Source: Pseudoxanthomonas indica
GTDB taxonomy: Bacteria > Pseudomonadota > Gammaproteobacteria > Xanthomonadales > Xanthomonadaceae
Direction: 5' to 3'
Assembly: GCF_900167565.1 (NCBI RefSeq)
Contig: NZ_FUZV01000001.1
Span: 1,674,001-1,738,000, forward strand
DNA length: 64,000 bases
Shown here: piece by piece, positions 55,281 through 64,000 of the stretch
How positions within the stretch are numbered: position 1 is the first letter of the stretch
Layout of the letters: every line of letters starts with the position of its first letter
The notes under the pieces: generated by a model
The model's database searches: none
Told to the model about the DNA's origin: nothing
Seen by the model: the letters and a program-made list of their open reading frames with translations, nothing else
Translations under genes and position numbers: made by a program

Positions 55281-56582
55281 TCACCCGGACCGGCGCAGGC
55301 GGGCGTAGAAGAAACCATCCATGCCGTCTTCCCCGGGCAAACGCTGGCGCCCCGCGCCGGCCACTTGGCCAAAGCGCTCATCGAGTGCCACGGCCTGGGC
55401 ATCGTCCGTGCGGGTGAGAAAGTCGTCGATTTGCTGCTGGTTTTCCCGCTGCAGGATCGAACACGTGGCATACAACAATTCCCCACCCGGCTTGAGCAGC
55501 GGCCAGAGCGCATCGAGCAGGCGCGCCTGCGTGGCGATCAATGCGTCGATGTCGCTTTCCCGTCGATGCATCAGGATGTCCGGTTGCCTCCGCACGACAC
55601 CGGTGGCCGAACAGGGGGCATCCAGCAGAATCGCGTCGAACGCCTGGCCATCCCACCAGGTCGATGGGGCACCGGCATCGGCCACCTGGGTACGGGCATG
55701 GGCGCCGACCCGGGTCAGGGTTTCCTGCACGCGTCGCAATCGCCGCGCGTCCATGTCCAGCGCCAGCAGCTGCAAGGTGGGATCGCGTTCCAGCAAATGC
55801 GCGGCCTTGCCGCCGGGGGCCGCACAGGCATCCAGTACGCGCGCACCGATGGCCGGCTGCAAGGCATCAGCCACCTGCTGTGCCGAACCGTCCTGCACCG
55901 ACACCACACCCAGATCGAAGCCCGGCAGCGCACTGACAGCCACGGGCGTATCAATGCGCACGCCATTGGCCAGCAGCGGCGACAGGCTGGCCTGCACGTC
56001 CGGCAACTCCTCACCCAGCACCTGCAGATATACCGCAGGCGTGGAATGCTCGGGATTGACCCGCAACCACAGCGGCGCGGCGCGCAGGCTTTGTTCGAAG
56101 ATCGTGCCGGCCCGCTCGCCCCAGTCGCGCTCGACTTGCGTGCGCAACCACGCGGGCCAGGCCAGGCTGGGGTCGGCAGCGGCGATACCCTCGCGCTGCG
56201 CGCGCCGAAGCAGTGCATTGACCATGCCCGCCTGATGCGGACGGCGCAGCAGGCGCGCGGCTTCCACCGTGGCCGACAAGGCGGCGTGCGGTGGCAGCGC
56301 CAACTCGTCCAGTTGCGCCAGTCCCACCCACAACAGGGCACGCAGTTCGCCATCGCGCGCGCCGAGTGGGCGCGGCATCCACTGGGCCAGCGCCTGGTCG
56401 TAGCGGGTCCGCTGGCGCAGCGCGGTAAAACAGATCGCTTCGGTCAGCGCGCGGTCGCGCACATCGACCAACTGCGGCAATGCATGGGCCAGTTCGCCTT
56501 TGAGCGAACGGCCGCGGTGGACGACCGCATCCAGTACGCGCGCGGCCAGGGCCCGCACGGGCGCGCCGGCCACTTGGCTCAC
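55281..56582 (-). CDS. rsmB: 16S rRNA (cytosine967-C5)-methyltransferase
   Basis: 433 aa. N-terminal NusB-like RNA-binding domain ([31 protein letters not shown]). SAM-binding [16 protein letters not shown] near residues 248-263. Active-site cysteines in DAPCSATG (about 312) and YATCSI (about 368) of the RsmB/F family. It methylates C967 of 16S rRNA. Start overlaps fmt's stop by ATGA. Confidence 0.95.
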   Translation of the reverse strand: MSQVAGAPVRALAARVLDAVVHRGRSLKGELAHALPQLVDVRDRALTEAICFTALRQRTRYDQALAQWMPRPLGARDGELRALLWVGLAQLDELALPPHAALSATVEAARLLRRPHQAGMVNALLRRAQREGIAAADPSLAWPAWLRTQVERDWGERAGTIFEQSLRAAPLWLRVNPEHSTPAVYLQVLGEELPDVQASLSPLLANGVRIDTPVAVSALPGFDLGVVSVQDGSAQQVADALQPAIGARVLDACAAPGGKAAHLLERDPTLQLLALDMDARRLRRVQETLTRVGAHARTQVADAGAPSTWWDGQAFDAILLDAPCSATGVVRRQPDILMHRRESDIDALIATQARLLDALWPLLKPGGELLYATCSILQRENQQQIDDFLTRTDDAQAVALDERFGQVAGAGRQRLPGEDGMDGFFYARLRRSG

Positions 56583-57499
56583 GGGCTCACCAGGTCGCGG
56601 CGCGCGTTGAGGTAATCGGCGGCGGTGATGGCCTTGCCGCCTTCGCGCTGGATCACCCGCAGGCGTAGCGCGCCTTCGCCGCAGGCCACGTCGATGCCCT
56701 GGCGATTGGCAGCCAGAATGGTGCCGGGCGCGGCGCCATGCGCCACCGGCACCGCAATGGCGCCGTGGATGCGCAGGCGTTCGCCTGCCAGCTGGGCTTC
56801 GGCCACCGGCCAGGGTTCGAAAGCACGGACCTTGCGCGCCAGTAGCTCGGCCGGCTGCGACCAGTCCAGGCGGGCCTCGTGCTTTTCCAGCTTGCTGGCG
56901 TACACGGCGCCCTCTTCGGGCTGCCGTTGCGCGACCGGGCGGATGCCGGCGCGCAGCAAGCCCAGACCATCGGCCAGCACGCGCGCGCCCAGTTCGGCCA
57001 GGCGGTCATGCAGTTGTCCGCCGGTTTCGTTCTCGCCAATCGCCAGGCTTTGCGACAGCAGCACCGGGCCGGTGTCCAGACCGGCCTCCATCTGCATCAG
57101 GCAGACGCCGGTGTGGCTGTCGCCGGCTTCGATGGCGCGCTGGATCGGCGCGGCGCCACGCCAGCGCGGCAGCAGCGAGGCGTGCACGTTCCAGCAGCCG
57201 AAGCGCGGAATGTCGAGTACGGCCTGCGGCAGGATCAGCCCGTACGCCACCACAATCATCAGATCCGGCTGCAGCGCGCGCAGCGCCTGCTGCGTGCTGG
57301 CCTTGCGCAGGGACAGCGGTTGCAGCACCGGGATGCCGCGTTGCACCGCATCCAGCTTGACCGGCGAGGCGGTCAGTCCGCGCCCGCGGCCAGCGGGCCG
57401 ATCCGGCTGGGTATAGACCGCGACCACTTCATTGCGGGCATGCGCCGCACCCAGGCTGGGGACGGCAAAAGCCGGCGTACCGGCAAACACGATTCTCAT
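56579..57499 (-). CDS. fmt: Methionyl-tRNA formyltransferase
   Basis: 306 aa. N-terminal [12 protein letters not shown], catalytic [15 protein letters not shown] (about residues 107-121, the SLLP/HxSLLP motif with the formyl-donor-binding Asn-Val-His before it) and [15 protein letters not shown]. It formylates initiator Met-tRNA with 10-formyl-THF. Lies between def and rsmB on the minus strand, 12 bp after def. Confidence 0.97.
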   Translation of the reverse strand: MRIVFAGTPAFAVPSLGAAHARNEVVAVYTQPDRPAGRGRGLTASPVKLDAVQRGIPVLQPLSLRKASTQQALRALQPDLMIVVAYGLILPQAVLDIPRFGCWNVHASLLPRWRGAAPIQRAIEAGDSHTGVCLMQMEAGLDTGPVLLSQSLAIGENETGGQLHDRLAELGARVLADGLGLLRAGIRPVAQRQPEEGAVYASKLEKHEARLDWSQPAELLARKVRAFEPWPVAEAQLAGERLRIHGAIAVPVAHGAAPGTILAANRQGIDVACGEGALRLRVIQREGGKAITAADYLNARRDLVSP

Positions 57500-57511
57500 G
57501 CGGGGCGGCGC

Positions 57512-58024
57512 TTAGGCGACGTGCTTGCGCGACTTGGCCAGCTTCTTGCGCACCATCTCGCGCTTGAGCGGCGACAGGTAATCGACAAACAGCTTGCCTT
57601 CCAGATGATCCATCTCGTGCTGGATGCAGACGGCCAGCAGGCCATCGGCCGGGATCTCGCGGGACTGGCCCTGGCGATCCACGTAGCGCACGGTGATTTC
57701 GTTGGCGCGGGTCACGTCGGCAAAGATGCCGGGAACCGACAGGCAGCCTTCCTGGTAGACCTGCTCGCCGTCGCGGCTCAGGATCTCCGGGTTGATGAAC
57801 ACCTGCGGCTCATCCTTCTCCTCGCTGATGTCGATCACCATGAAGCGCTGGTGCACGTCCACCTGGCTGGCCGCCAGGCCGATGCCCGGGGCGTCGTACA
57901 TGGTCTCGAACATGTCGTCGAGCAGGCGCTGGAAGGCCGGTTCGGTGACCGTCGCGGGATCGACCGGCACCGCCTTGGTGCGCAGCCGGGGATCAGGGAA
58001 TTCGAGGATGGGAAGCAGGGCCAT
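57512..58024 (-). CDS. def: Peptide deformylase
   Basis: 170 aa. All three family motifs: GIGLAASQ (residues 47-54), EGCLSVPG (92-99, metal Cys94) and QHEMDHLEG (135-143, metal His136 and His140, catalytic Glu137). It removes the formyl group from nascent proteins. First gene of def-fmt-rsmB; divergent from the LysM gene 131 bp away. Confidence 0.97.
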   Translation of the reverse strand: MALLPILEFPDPRLRTKAVPVDPATVTEPAFQRLLDDMFETMYDAPGIGLAASQVDVHQRFMVIDISEEKDEPQVFINPEILSRDGEQVYQEGCLSVPGIFADVTRANEITVRYVDRQGQSREIPADGLLAVCIQHEMDHLEGKLFVDYLSPLKREMVRKKLAKSRKHVA

Positions 58025-58113
58025 GGTGTCAGCAAGATGGGGGCGCCAGTGGAATCCGGCAAGACCTCACGGATTCTAACTCGGGCGCTTGCGTTGCGCC
58101 GGGTTTTCTGGAC

Positions 58114-58119
58114 TATAGT
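58114..58119 (+). promoter_or_regulatory. Possible -10 element of the LysM gene
   Basis: TATAGT about 36 bp before the start codon. TTGCGT 19 bp upstream of it may be a weak -35. Confidence 0.4.
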
Positions 58120-58155
58120 GCGAACCACCTGTCGGGGAATCAGGTAGATACGACC

Positions 58156-59328
58156 ATGTTTAAAAGTTTTCGTACGGTTCTCGCCGTTGCGGCGTTCACC
58201 GTGGGGTCCTATGCCGTTGCCGCCGACCTGTCGGGCAGCCATCCGGACACCTACGTGGTCAAGCGCGGCGATACCTTGTGGGACATCTCTGCCAAGTTCC
58301 TGAAGAAGCCCTGGCTCTGGCCGGAAATCTGGCAGGCCAACCCGCAGATCAAGAATCCGCATCTCATCTATCCGGGTGACGTGCTGAGCCTGGCCTATCT
58401 GGATCGCGTGGCGGTACAGGCCGGTCCGCGCGAGGAACAGCCGCTCAACGCCATCCCGTTGTCGGATGTCGAGCCGTTCCTGAAGAACCTGAGCGTGGCC
58501 GACAGCTTCCGCGAACTGCCCTACGTGGCAGGCCTGGAAGAAAACCAGCTGCGCGCCACCGCCGGCCAGCTCGTCTATGTTCTGGGCCTGGACCAGGCGC
58601 AGGTCGGCGAGCGCTATGCGGTCGTTCGTCCGACCCAGCGCTATACCCAGACCCACGTGAACTCCAGCGGCGAGTACCTCACCTACAGCGAGGACCTGGA
58701 CTTCCGCGGTCGCCGCATCAAGGGCGCGCCGGCCGGTGGCCTGGACAGCCTCTGGAACAGTTCGGCCCTGGCCGATGGTGGCCCGGTCGAGCTGCTGGGC
58801 TATGAGCTGGAGCAGGTCAATGTCGGTACGGTCACCCGCGGCCTGGTGCCGGGCACCGAGACCATCAGCCTGACCCTGCAGGACAGTGGCAAGGAAGTCC
58901 GCGTGGGCGATCGCATCGTGCCGGTGCAGGCCAAGCCGTACGACCTGCAATTCTTCCCGCATGCCCCCAGCGTGGGCATTTCGGAAGGCAAGCTGCAGAT
59001 CGCCGCTGTCGCCTCGGCGCTGGTGGCCGGTGGTCCGCGTGATGTGGTCGCCATTTCCGGCGGCAGCCGCGAAGGCCTGGACAACGGCACCGTGCTGTCC
59101 ATCTGGCGGCAGGGCAGCCACGTCAACAATGACGTGCGCTGGCCGAACTCCTCGCGTCTGGACGACCAGCCGCGTAGTGGCGCCGGTCGCGTCAGCCTGC
59201 CGGACGAGTACGTCGGCCACGTGATGATCTTCCGCACCTTCGAAAAGGTCAGCTATGGCCTGGTGATGGAAGGCATCAAGCCCAGCCATGTGGGCTACGA
59301 GCTCAAGCATCCGGACGCCACCTACTGA
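58156..59328 (+). CDS. LysM peptidoglycan-binding domain protein
   Basis: 390 aa. Signal peptide MFKSFRTVLAVAAFTVGSYAVAA. LysM at about residues 34-82 (YVVKRGDTLWDISAKFL, ANPQIKNPHLIYPGDVLSL) anchors it to peptidoglycan. The C-terminal 300 residues are beta-rich and not assigned. The gene stands upstream of dprA, as in other Xanthomonadaceae, with a hairpin terminator between. Confidence 0.93.
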   Translation: MFKSFRTVLAVAAFTVGSYAVAADLSGSHPDTYVVKRGDTLWDISAKFLKKPWLWPEIWQANPQIKNPHLIYPGDVLSLAYLDRVAVQAGPREEQPLNAIPLSDVEPFLKNLSVADSFRELPYVAGLEENQLRATAGQLVYVLGLDQAQVGERYAVVRPTQRYTQTHVNSSGEYLTYSEDLDFRGRRIKGAPAGGLDSLWNSSALADGGPVELLGYELEQVNVGTVTRGLVPGTETISLTLQDSGKEVRVGDRIVPVQAKPYDLQFFPHAPSVGISEGKLQIAAVASALVAGGPRDVVAISGGSREGLDNGTVLSIWRQGSHVNNDVRWPNSSRLDDQPRSGAGRVSLPDEYVGHVMIFRTFEKVSYGLVMEGIKPSHVGYELKHPDATY

Positions 59329-59366
59329 GCGCATCCGGGCGCGGGGTTTTCCTACAGCACAACGAG

Positions 59367-59389
59367 ACGGCGCCTGAGGGCGCCGTTTT
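59367..59389 (+). terminator. Intrinsic terminator after the LysM gene
   Basis: ACGGCGCC-TGAG-GGCGCCGT followed by TTTC; 8-bp stem, 38 bp past the stop and 23 bp before dprA. Confidence 0.8.
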
Positions 59390-59412
59390 CGTTTGCGGCC
59401 TAGCCTGTGCCG

Positions 59413-60540
59413 ATGAGCCAGGACCATGCCCCGCTGTTGCGGTTGTTGATGAGCGGAGGCGCATTGGCGCCCCGTCGCGCGCTGCTGGAACGGCACGGCA
59501 CGCCGGCCGCGGCCCTGGCCGCCGGTCCGCGCGCATGGCGTGACGCCGGCCTGGATCCGCAACAGCGGGCGAGCCTGCATGCGCCTGATCGGGATGTGCT
59601 GTCCCACGCCCTGGCCTGGCTGGATCATCCCGGGCACCATCTGCTCGGTTGGCACGAGCCCGACTACCCGGCGCTGTTGCGTCGTTGCAGCAGTCCGCCC
59701 GTCGCACTGTTCGTGGATGGCGACCCGACGGCACTGTGGCGCCCTTTGGTGGCCATCGTGGGCAGCCGTGCGGCCACGGCCACCGGCCGTGACCATGCGG
59801 CGTTTTTCAGCCGCGCCTTTGTCGACGCCGGCCTCGCAGTGGCCAGTGGCCTGGCCAGCGGGGTCGATGCCGCCGCGCACGAGGCGGCACTGGCCCGTGA
59901 AGCAGGCTGCACGGTGGCGGTGGTCGGCACCGGGCCGGATCTGACCTACCCCGCGCAAAACCGCCCGCTGCACCGGCGCATTGCCAGGCAAGGCGCGGTG
60001 GTCAGCGAGTTCGTTCCGGGCACCCATGCCCGCACCAGCCATTTCCCCAGCCGCAATCGCATCCTGGCGGCGCTGTCCCTGGGCACCCTGGTGGTCGAGG
60101 CCGGCGAAAAGTCCGGCGCGCTCATCACTGCCCGTCAGGCGGCAGAATGCGGCCGCGAGGTGTTCGCCCTGCCCGGCTCCATCCGTCACCCGCTGTCGCG
60201 GGGCTGCCATCGCCTGATCCGCGAGGGTGCCGGGCTGGTGGAGGAGCCGGGCGAAGTCATCGAAGCCCTGTCCGGACCCGCCCGCGACCTAGGTCACCTG
60301 CTGCGCGCGCGCCTGCACGAAACTGAATCACAGCACGTTCCCGGGTCGGCAACCGCGCCCTCCCAGCTCAGCCCTGACTACCAGTGCTTGTGGCTGGCGC
60401 TGGGCCCAGACCCAACCCCTATGGATTGTCTGCTTGAAAGGACCGGATTGACGGTTGCCTCACTGTCCTCCATGCTGCTGGCCATGGAACTGGATGGGTG
60501 GATTTCGGTCGAACACGGCCGATATAGCCGTAGAAGCTAG
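59413..60540 (+). CDS. dprA: DNA-processing protein DprA
   Basis: 375 aa from ATG 59413; a GTG two codons upstream is less likely. Rossmann-type core: VAIVGSRAATATGRDHA (about residues 114-130), ASGLASGVDAAAHEAAL, VVGTGPDLTYPAQN, FPSRNRILAALS and VVEAGEKSGALITA. C-terminal winged-helix region (YQCLWLALGPDPTPMDCLLER). It loads RecA on incoming single-stranded DNA during transformation. Downstream gene smg is 42 bp away. Confidence 0.96.
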   Translation: MSQDHAPLLRLLMSGGALAPRRALLERHGTPAAALAAGPRAWRDAGLDPQQRASLHAPDRDVLSHALAWLDHPGHHLLGWHEPDYPALLRRCSSPPVALFVDGDPTALWRPLVAIVGSRAATATGRDHAAFFSRAFVDAGLAVASGLASGVDAAAHEAALAREAGCTVAVVGTGPDLTYPAQNRPLHRRIARQGAVVSEFVPGTHARTSHFPSRNRILAALSLGTLVVEAGEKSGALITARQAAECGREVFALPGSIRHPLSRGCHRLIREGAGLVEEPGEVIEALSGPARDLGHLLRARLHETESQHVPGSATAPSQLSPDYQCLWLALGPDPTPMDCLLERTGLTVASLSSMLLAMELDGWISVEHGRYSRRS

Positions 60541-60582
60541 TTTCTTTCCTCCACAGCGCCATCGAGCGCAGGCCGAGGGGCA

Positions 60583-61056
60583 ATGAAAGAGAGCATTCTT
60601 GACGTCCTGCTTTACCTGTTCGAACACTATTTCACCGAAGATGCGGACCCGATCCGCGACCGCGACTCCCTGCAGAACGGGTTGATCCAGGCAGGCTTCA
60701 GTCCCGCTGAAATCAACAAGGCCTTCGATTGGCTGGACGCGCTTGCCGAACAACGGCCGGGCGCGGCGCAGCCGCGCGTGGGCGGGCCGACCCGCATATT
60801 CCATGGTCCGGAGCTGGAAAAGCTCGATGTGGAAGGCCGTGGCTTCCTGATGTTCCTGGAGCAGCACGGCATCCTGGATGCGGATCAGCGCGAGCTGGTG
60901 CTGGATCGGGCGATGGCCCTGGACCAGGACGAGTTGGATCTGGATGACCTCAAGTGGGTCGTGTTGATGGTGTTGTTCAACCAGCCTGGCTCGGAAGCCG
61001 CCTATGCCTGGATGGAAACCCAGATGTTTGTCGACGAACCCGAACCGGTACACTGA
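60583..61056 (+). CDS. smg: Smg family protein (DUF494)
   Basis: 157 aa, starting [17 protein letters not shown], the family N-terminus. [23 protein letters not shown] [17 protein letters not shown] and an acidic C-terminus follow. Function unknown; the gene usually follows dprA, as here. Confidence 0.95.
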   Translation: MKESILDVLLYLFEHYFTEDADPIRDRDSLQNGLIQAGFSPAEINKAFDWLDALAEQRPGAAQPRVGGPTRIFHGPELEKLDVEGRGFLMFLEQHGILDADQRELVLDRAMALDQDELDLDDLKWVVLMVLFNQPGSEAAYAWMETQMFVDEPEPVH

Positions 61057-61083
61057 CCCTGCCTCGACGCTTCAGGGGGAAGC

Positions 61084-61806
61084 ATGGCGCAGTGGTTCTA
61101 TTCGGAAGGGCCGAACCGGAATATTGGCCCACTCACTGAGCAGGAAATTGGCGACGCTTTTCGTCGCGGCCTGGTGATGGCCGACACGCCGGTCTGGCGC
61201 GAAGGCATGGCGCAATGGCAGTCCCTGCGCAACGTCGCAGCGGAGCTGGGCCTGCAAGGCCTGCTCACCGCTGCACCCGCCGGCATGAGCATGCCGCCCC
61301 CCTTGCCCGCCTCCGCGGCACCTGCCACACGTCCTGCCTATGCCGCACCACGGCCGGCACCCGCTGCAACGGGCATGAGCCGGGGTGTGGTGATTGCGCT
61401 GGTCTGCGTGGTCGGCGGTTTCATGCTGATCGCCGTGCTGGGCATCCTGGCCGCTATCGCGTTGCCCGCGTATAGCGACTACGTCGCCAAATCCAAACTG
61501 ATGCAGGCCGGCCAGGCAGCGGCGCAGCTGCGCCCGGCGATTGCCGCGCAATGGGTCGACGGTGTGTGTCCGAGCAACGAATCACCGGGCTTCCAGGCGC
61601 CCGAAGCCTATGCCAGTCCGCTGATCGAATCGATCACCATCGGCCAATTCGAGGACGGCAGCTGTGGCCTGGAACTGCGGCCGCGCGGCATCCGTGAGCC
61701 GATCGACGGCAAGGCGGTGTGGTGGTCGATGGAACCACGCTCGCAGCAGTGGACCTGCAACTCGGAAATCCCCGACAGATACCTGCCCCTGGAGTGCCGC
61801 GGCTGA
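61084..61806 (+). CDS. GYF_2-domain protein fused to a pilin-like helix
   Basis: 240 aa. GYF_2 domain at residues 1-55 (QWFYSEGPNRNIGPLTEQEI, TPVWREGMAQWQSL). Pro/Ala-rich linker (60-97). One membrane helix (VVIALVCVVGGFMLIAVLGILAAIALPAY) then SDYVAKSKLMQAGQAAAQLRP, which resembles the N-terminal helix of type IV pilins. The pilin Glu5 equivalent is Ala. A Cys-containing globular tail follows. No prepilin leader in the usual place. It is the first of three GYF_2 genes in tandem. Confidence 0.8.
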   Translation: MAQWFYSEGPNRNIGPLTEQEIGDAFRRGLVMADTPVWREGMAQWQSLRNVAAELGLQGLLTAAPAGMSMPPPLPASAAPATRPAYAAPRPAPAATGMSRGVVIALVCVVGGFMLIAVLGILAAIALPAYSDYVAKSKLMQAGQAAAQLRPAIAAQWVDGVCPSNESPGFQAPEAYASPLIESITIGQFEDGSCGLELRPRGIREPIDGKAVWWSMEPRSQQWTCNSEIPDRYLPLECRG

Positions 61807-61886
61807 CCGCGGCCAACCGCCCGGCCGGCTTTGCCAAGGATGCGGAATCCGGTAACGTGGCGGCTGCATAGGTTTGGGGAAACCGC

Positions 61887-63029
61887 ATGTCTACCTGGTA
61901 CTACGCCAGCGCCGAGCGGCAACAGCTCGGCCCGGTGTCTACAGATGAATTGAAGCAGTACTTCCACAGCGATCGGATCGGGATGGAAACCCTGGTCTGG
62001 CGCGATGGCATGCTGCATTGGCGCCCCTTGCAGGAGCTGGCCGAGCAGTTGGGACTGTTGCCGGCCATTGCCGCGAGCGAAGTCGCCAGCGCCTTGCCTG
62101 TGGTGGCGCCGCCGGTGCTTTCGCGCACCGCGATCGAGCCGGCTGCCGCCGCCGATTCCGGGTTCGAACCGATCGCGCAAGGCCCCGCGACGATCGAAGG
62201 GGCCGCACCCTCATGGGCGCCAGCTTCGACGCCAGCACCCGCTGCACCGGCAGCGCCGGCGCAGACGCCAGCGCCCACGCCGACACCGCGTGCCGGCCAT
62301 GAAGGTCGCGCCGTTTTCAGTCTCGGCACCGAGCCTTCTCCCGCTCCCGCACCCGTTTACGCCCGCGCCGCCGTCGATCCCGGCACGGTCGCCGCCGCCG
62401 GCAATCCCTATGCGGCGGGATACTCGGACCTGCACAACCCTGCACCGGTGGCCCGCGCCAGCGAATTCGTCGTCAACGCCGGATTCTGGAAGCGCGTCGC
62501 CGCCTCCGTGATCGACAGCATCATCCTGGCGGTGGCCGGCGGCTTGTGTGCCGAATTGTTCGGCGCGTTGATCTCGGATCTGTTCAGCGGCGGCGAACTC
62601 GCCGAGATCATCATGACCGCCATCTGCGCGATTCTCATCAACGCGACTTACCACGCGTGGTTCCATTCGACCCTGCTGTATGCAACGCCCGGCAAGATGG
62701 CGGTGGGCATCAAGGTGTTGCGAAGCAACGGCGAGCCGATCAGTTTCCTGCGTGCGCTGGGCCGCTTCTTTGCCACCGCGCTCAGCGCCATCCCGCTGGG
62801 CCTGGGCTACGTCATGGCCGCTTTCACCGCACGCAAGCAGGCCTTGCATGACCTGATCAGCGACACCGTGGTGGTGGACAAGTGGGCCTACACCAACGAG
62901 CCGGAACGCCAGCGCACGGAGCTGGGCACCGTCACGGTGATCGTGCTGGCGCTTTACGGCGTGGCGATCCTGCTGATCTTCCTCGCATTCTTCATGCTCG
63001 GTCTGAGCGGCATGATGGGTCGCGTCTAG
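61887..63029 (+). CDS. GYF_2-domain RDD family membrane protein
   Basis: 380 aa. GYF_2 at 1-55 (STWYYASAERQQLGPVST, TLVWRDGMLHWRPL), a long Pro/Ala linker with APAPAAPAAPA repeats (about 90-185), then an RDD membrane domain (FWKRVAASVIDSIILAVAGG, ATPGKMAVGIKVLRSNG, ARKQALHDLISDTVVVDK). GYF_2 is thought to bind proline-rich partners, and RDD is a four-helix membrane domain. Second of three tandem paralogues. Confidence 0.88.
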   Translation: MSTWYYASAERQQLGPVSTDELKQYFHSDRIGMETLVWRDGMLHWRPLQELAEQLGLLPAIAASEVASALPVVAPPVLSRTAIEPAAAADSGFEPIAQGPATIEGAAPSWAPASTPAPAAPAAPAQTPAPTPTPRAGHEGRAVFSLGTEPSPAPAPVYARAAVDPGTVAAAGNPYAAGYSDLHNPAPVARASEFVVNAGFWKRVAASVIDSIILAVAGGLCAELFGALISDLFSGGELAEIIMTAICAILINATYHAWFHSTLLYATPGKMAVGIKVLRSNGEPISFLRALGRFFATALSAIPLGLGYVMAAFTARKQALHDLISDTVVVDKWAYTNEPERQRTELGTVTVIVLALYGVAILLIFLAFFMLGLSGMMGRV

Positions 63030-63047
63030 TCAAACCAAGGAATACGG

Positions 63048-63944
63048 ATGGCACAGTGGTACTACGCCAAGGCGGACGAACGCCTGGGGCCGGTGGATGC
63101 ACAGGACTTGCAGGCGCGCCTGGAAAGCGGCGAGTTGAATGGCGACACGCTGGTCTGGCGCGAAGGCATGGCGCAATGGCAGCCAGCGCGCGAACTGGCG
63201 ACCGAGCTTGCGTTCAATGCGCCTGACAGTGCGACGTTGGGCATCGAAGCGGAGCCGGCGACGGCCTCGCCCGCGGCATCCCCCTACGCTGCACCGCAAG
63301 CGGCCACCTACGAGCCGTTCGTCGTCAGCCATGAAGGCGACGTGGTCTATGCCGGCTTCCTGAAACGCTTTGCCGCTTCGGCCATCGACAACATGGTCCT
63401 GAGCGTGGTGTCGATGATCCTGCTGTTTGGCGGCATGGCGCTGCTCGGTTTCGGCACGGCGTTTACCCCGGAGTCGTACGCCAGGGGCATCTTCGGCGCT
63501 GGTCTGCCACTGCTGCTCATCCTGTTGATCTACGGCATCCAGGCGCTCTACTACAGCTGGATGACCGCTTCGGACAGCCACGCAACGCTGGGCAAGATGG
63601 CGGTGGGCATCAAGGTGGTGCGCAGCAATGGCGAAGGCCTGAGCCTGGGCCGCAGCTTCGGCCGCTGGGCCGCCTTCTTCGGCCTGGCCATGGTGACCTG
63701 CAACGTGGCGCTGTTGGTGTCAGCGTTCATGAGCGGCTTGACCGCGCGCAAGCAAGGCTTGCACGACATGATGGTCGACAGCCTGGTAGTGGACAAATGG
63801 GCGTTCACCGGTCATCCGGAGCGGCAGCGGCGCGAACTCGGCGTGGTGACGTGGATCGTGCTGGGCCTGAGTATCCTGATGATCGTCGGCTACATCGGCC
63901 TGCTCGCCATTGGCGTGTTTGCCGGCATCATGGGCCAACACTAA
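63048..63944 (+). CDS. GYF_2-domain RDD family membrane protein
   Basis: 298 aa. Same architecture as its neighbour, with a shorter linker. GYF_2 1-55 (QWYYAKADERLGPVDAQDL, TLVWREGMAQWQPA). RDD from FLKRFAASAIDNMVLSVVSM; the conserved LGKMAVGIKVVRSNGEG segment matches the neighbour closely, indicating duplication. It starts 18 bp after the preceding stop. Confidence 0.88.
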   Translation: MAQWYYAKADERLGPVDAQDLQARLESGELNGDTLVWREGMAQWQPARELATELAFNAPDSATLGIEAEPATASPAASPYAAPQAATYEPFVVSHEGDVVYAGFLKRFAASAIDNMVLSVVSMILLFGGMALLGFGTAFTPESYARGIFGAGLPLLLILLIYGIQALYYSWMTASDSHATLGKMAVGIKVVRSNGEGLSLGRSFGRWAAFFGLAMVTCNVALLVSAFMSGLTARKQGLHDMMVDSLVVDKWAFTGHPERQRRELGVVTWIVLGLSILMIVGYIGLLAIGVFAGIMGQH

Positions 63945-63955
63945 TCCGGTCGTGC

Positions 63956-63978
63956 GCGGCGCTGTGTGTCAGCGCCGC
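63956..63978 (+). terminator. Hairpin between convergent genes
   Basis: GCGGCGCTG-TGTGT-CAGCGCCGC, perfect 9-bp stem. Placed between the RDD gene stop and the convergent stop at 63969. No T-run. Confidence 0.45.
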
Positions 63979-64000
63979 CACTCCAGCGGCACGCCCGCCT
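63969..64000 (-). CDS. C-terminal end of a gene entering from the right edge (partial)
   Basis: Read on the minus strand the frame ends AGVPLEWRR and TGA at 63969-63971. This is a plausible protein C-terminus convergent with the RDD gene. Too short for identification. Confidence 0.35.
   Translation of the reverse strand, partial: AGVPLEWRR

Noticed and set aside
57835..60210. 791-aa minus-strand ORF opposite LysM and dprA
   Set aside because: Antisense to two well-supported genes with family motifs.

Overview
The window looks like chromosome of a high-GC gammaproteobacterium of the Xanthomonadaceae/Lysobacteraceae type (Stenotrophomonas, Pseudoxanthomonas or Lysobacter-like). The basis is the style of the housekeeping proteins (RpoD, Dtd, RsmB, Fmt, Def, DprA, Smg), the LysM-dprA-smg and rsmB-fmt-def neighbourhoods, and the GC-rich codon use of the right half. 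No species can be named from sequence alone. About 1-37.4 kb is accessory DNA and about 37.5-64 kb is core DNA with an embedded surface-glycan cluster.

1-10.8 kb: a two-partner secretion locus on the minus strand. A TpsB outer-membrane transporter (9047-10834) precedes a giant filamentous-haemagglutinin exoprotein. The exoprotein is split by a single-base frameshift near 5085 into an N-terminal ORF (secretion domain) and a C-terminal ORF ending in what looks like an alpha/beta-hydrolase toxin domain. A new ORF starts with an ATGA overlap at its stop and runs off the window, the position expected of an immunity gene.

11.5-27.1 kb: a patchwork of conflict and secreted proteins. It holds a Fic protein with a 59-aa upstream partner, a membrane-anchored hypothetical, a Sec-exported RHS pair with a ParB-like C-terminal toxin and a 97-aa overlapping downstream gene, a cysteine-bearing secreted protein, an arylsulfatase with DUF1622 and DUF202 membrane proteins, and an unrecognised two-gene operon (592 + 207 aa). 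A dispersed inverted repeat (core TGTCCGCTT..AAGCGGACA) marks the gene-poor gaps.

27.5-37.5 kb: a Tn7-like transposon. One translationally coupled operon encodes a TnsA-TnsB fusion with intact nuclease and DDE residues, a TnsC-like AAA+ ATPase and a TniQ/TnsD-like targeting protein. It continues by further ATGA overlaps into a VbhA-antitoxin-like small protein, a 69-aa protein and a GNAT acetyltransferase. A small HTH gene behind a palindromic operator lies upstream. Cargo includes a coiled-coil/zinc-ribbon protein, a two-gene operon of unknown function and a HEPN-like protein. CATAAGTTG/CAACTTATG motifs occur at both flanks, and the right flank lies about 37 bp beyond the 3' end of tRNA-Ile(CAU), suggesting a tRNA-proximal attachment site. 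A displaced tRNA 3' half near 37.25 kb records another integration event.

37.5-64 kb: tRNA-Ile(CAU), rpoD and dtd on the minus strand; a LpxL/HtrB-type acyltransferase, a Sel1/TPR-like exported protein and YdbS/YdbT-like PH-domain membrane proteins on the plus strand; an LPS/surface-glycan cluster (TagB-like transferase, WaaE-like GT2, AsnB, UDP-xylose synthase, two more GT2s, a ricin-fold secreted protein, ArnT-like GT, WaaL-like ligase); the rsmB-fmt-def operon divergent from LysM-dprA-smg; and three tandem GYF_2-domain proteins (one fused to a pilin-like helix, two to RDD membrane domains).
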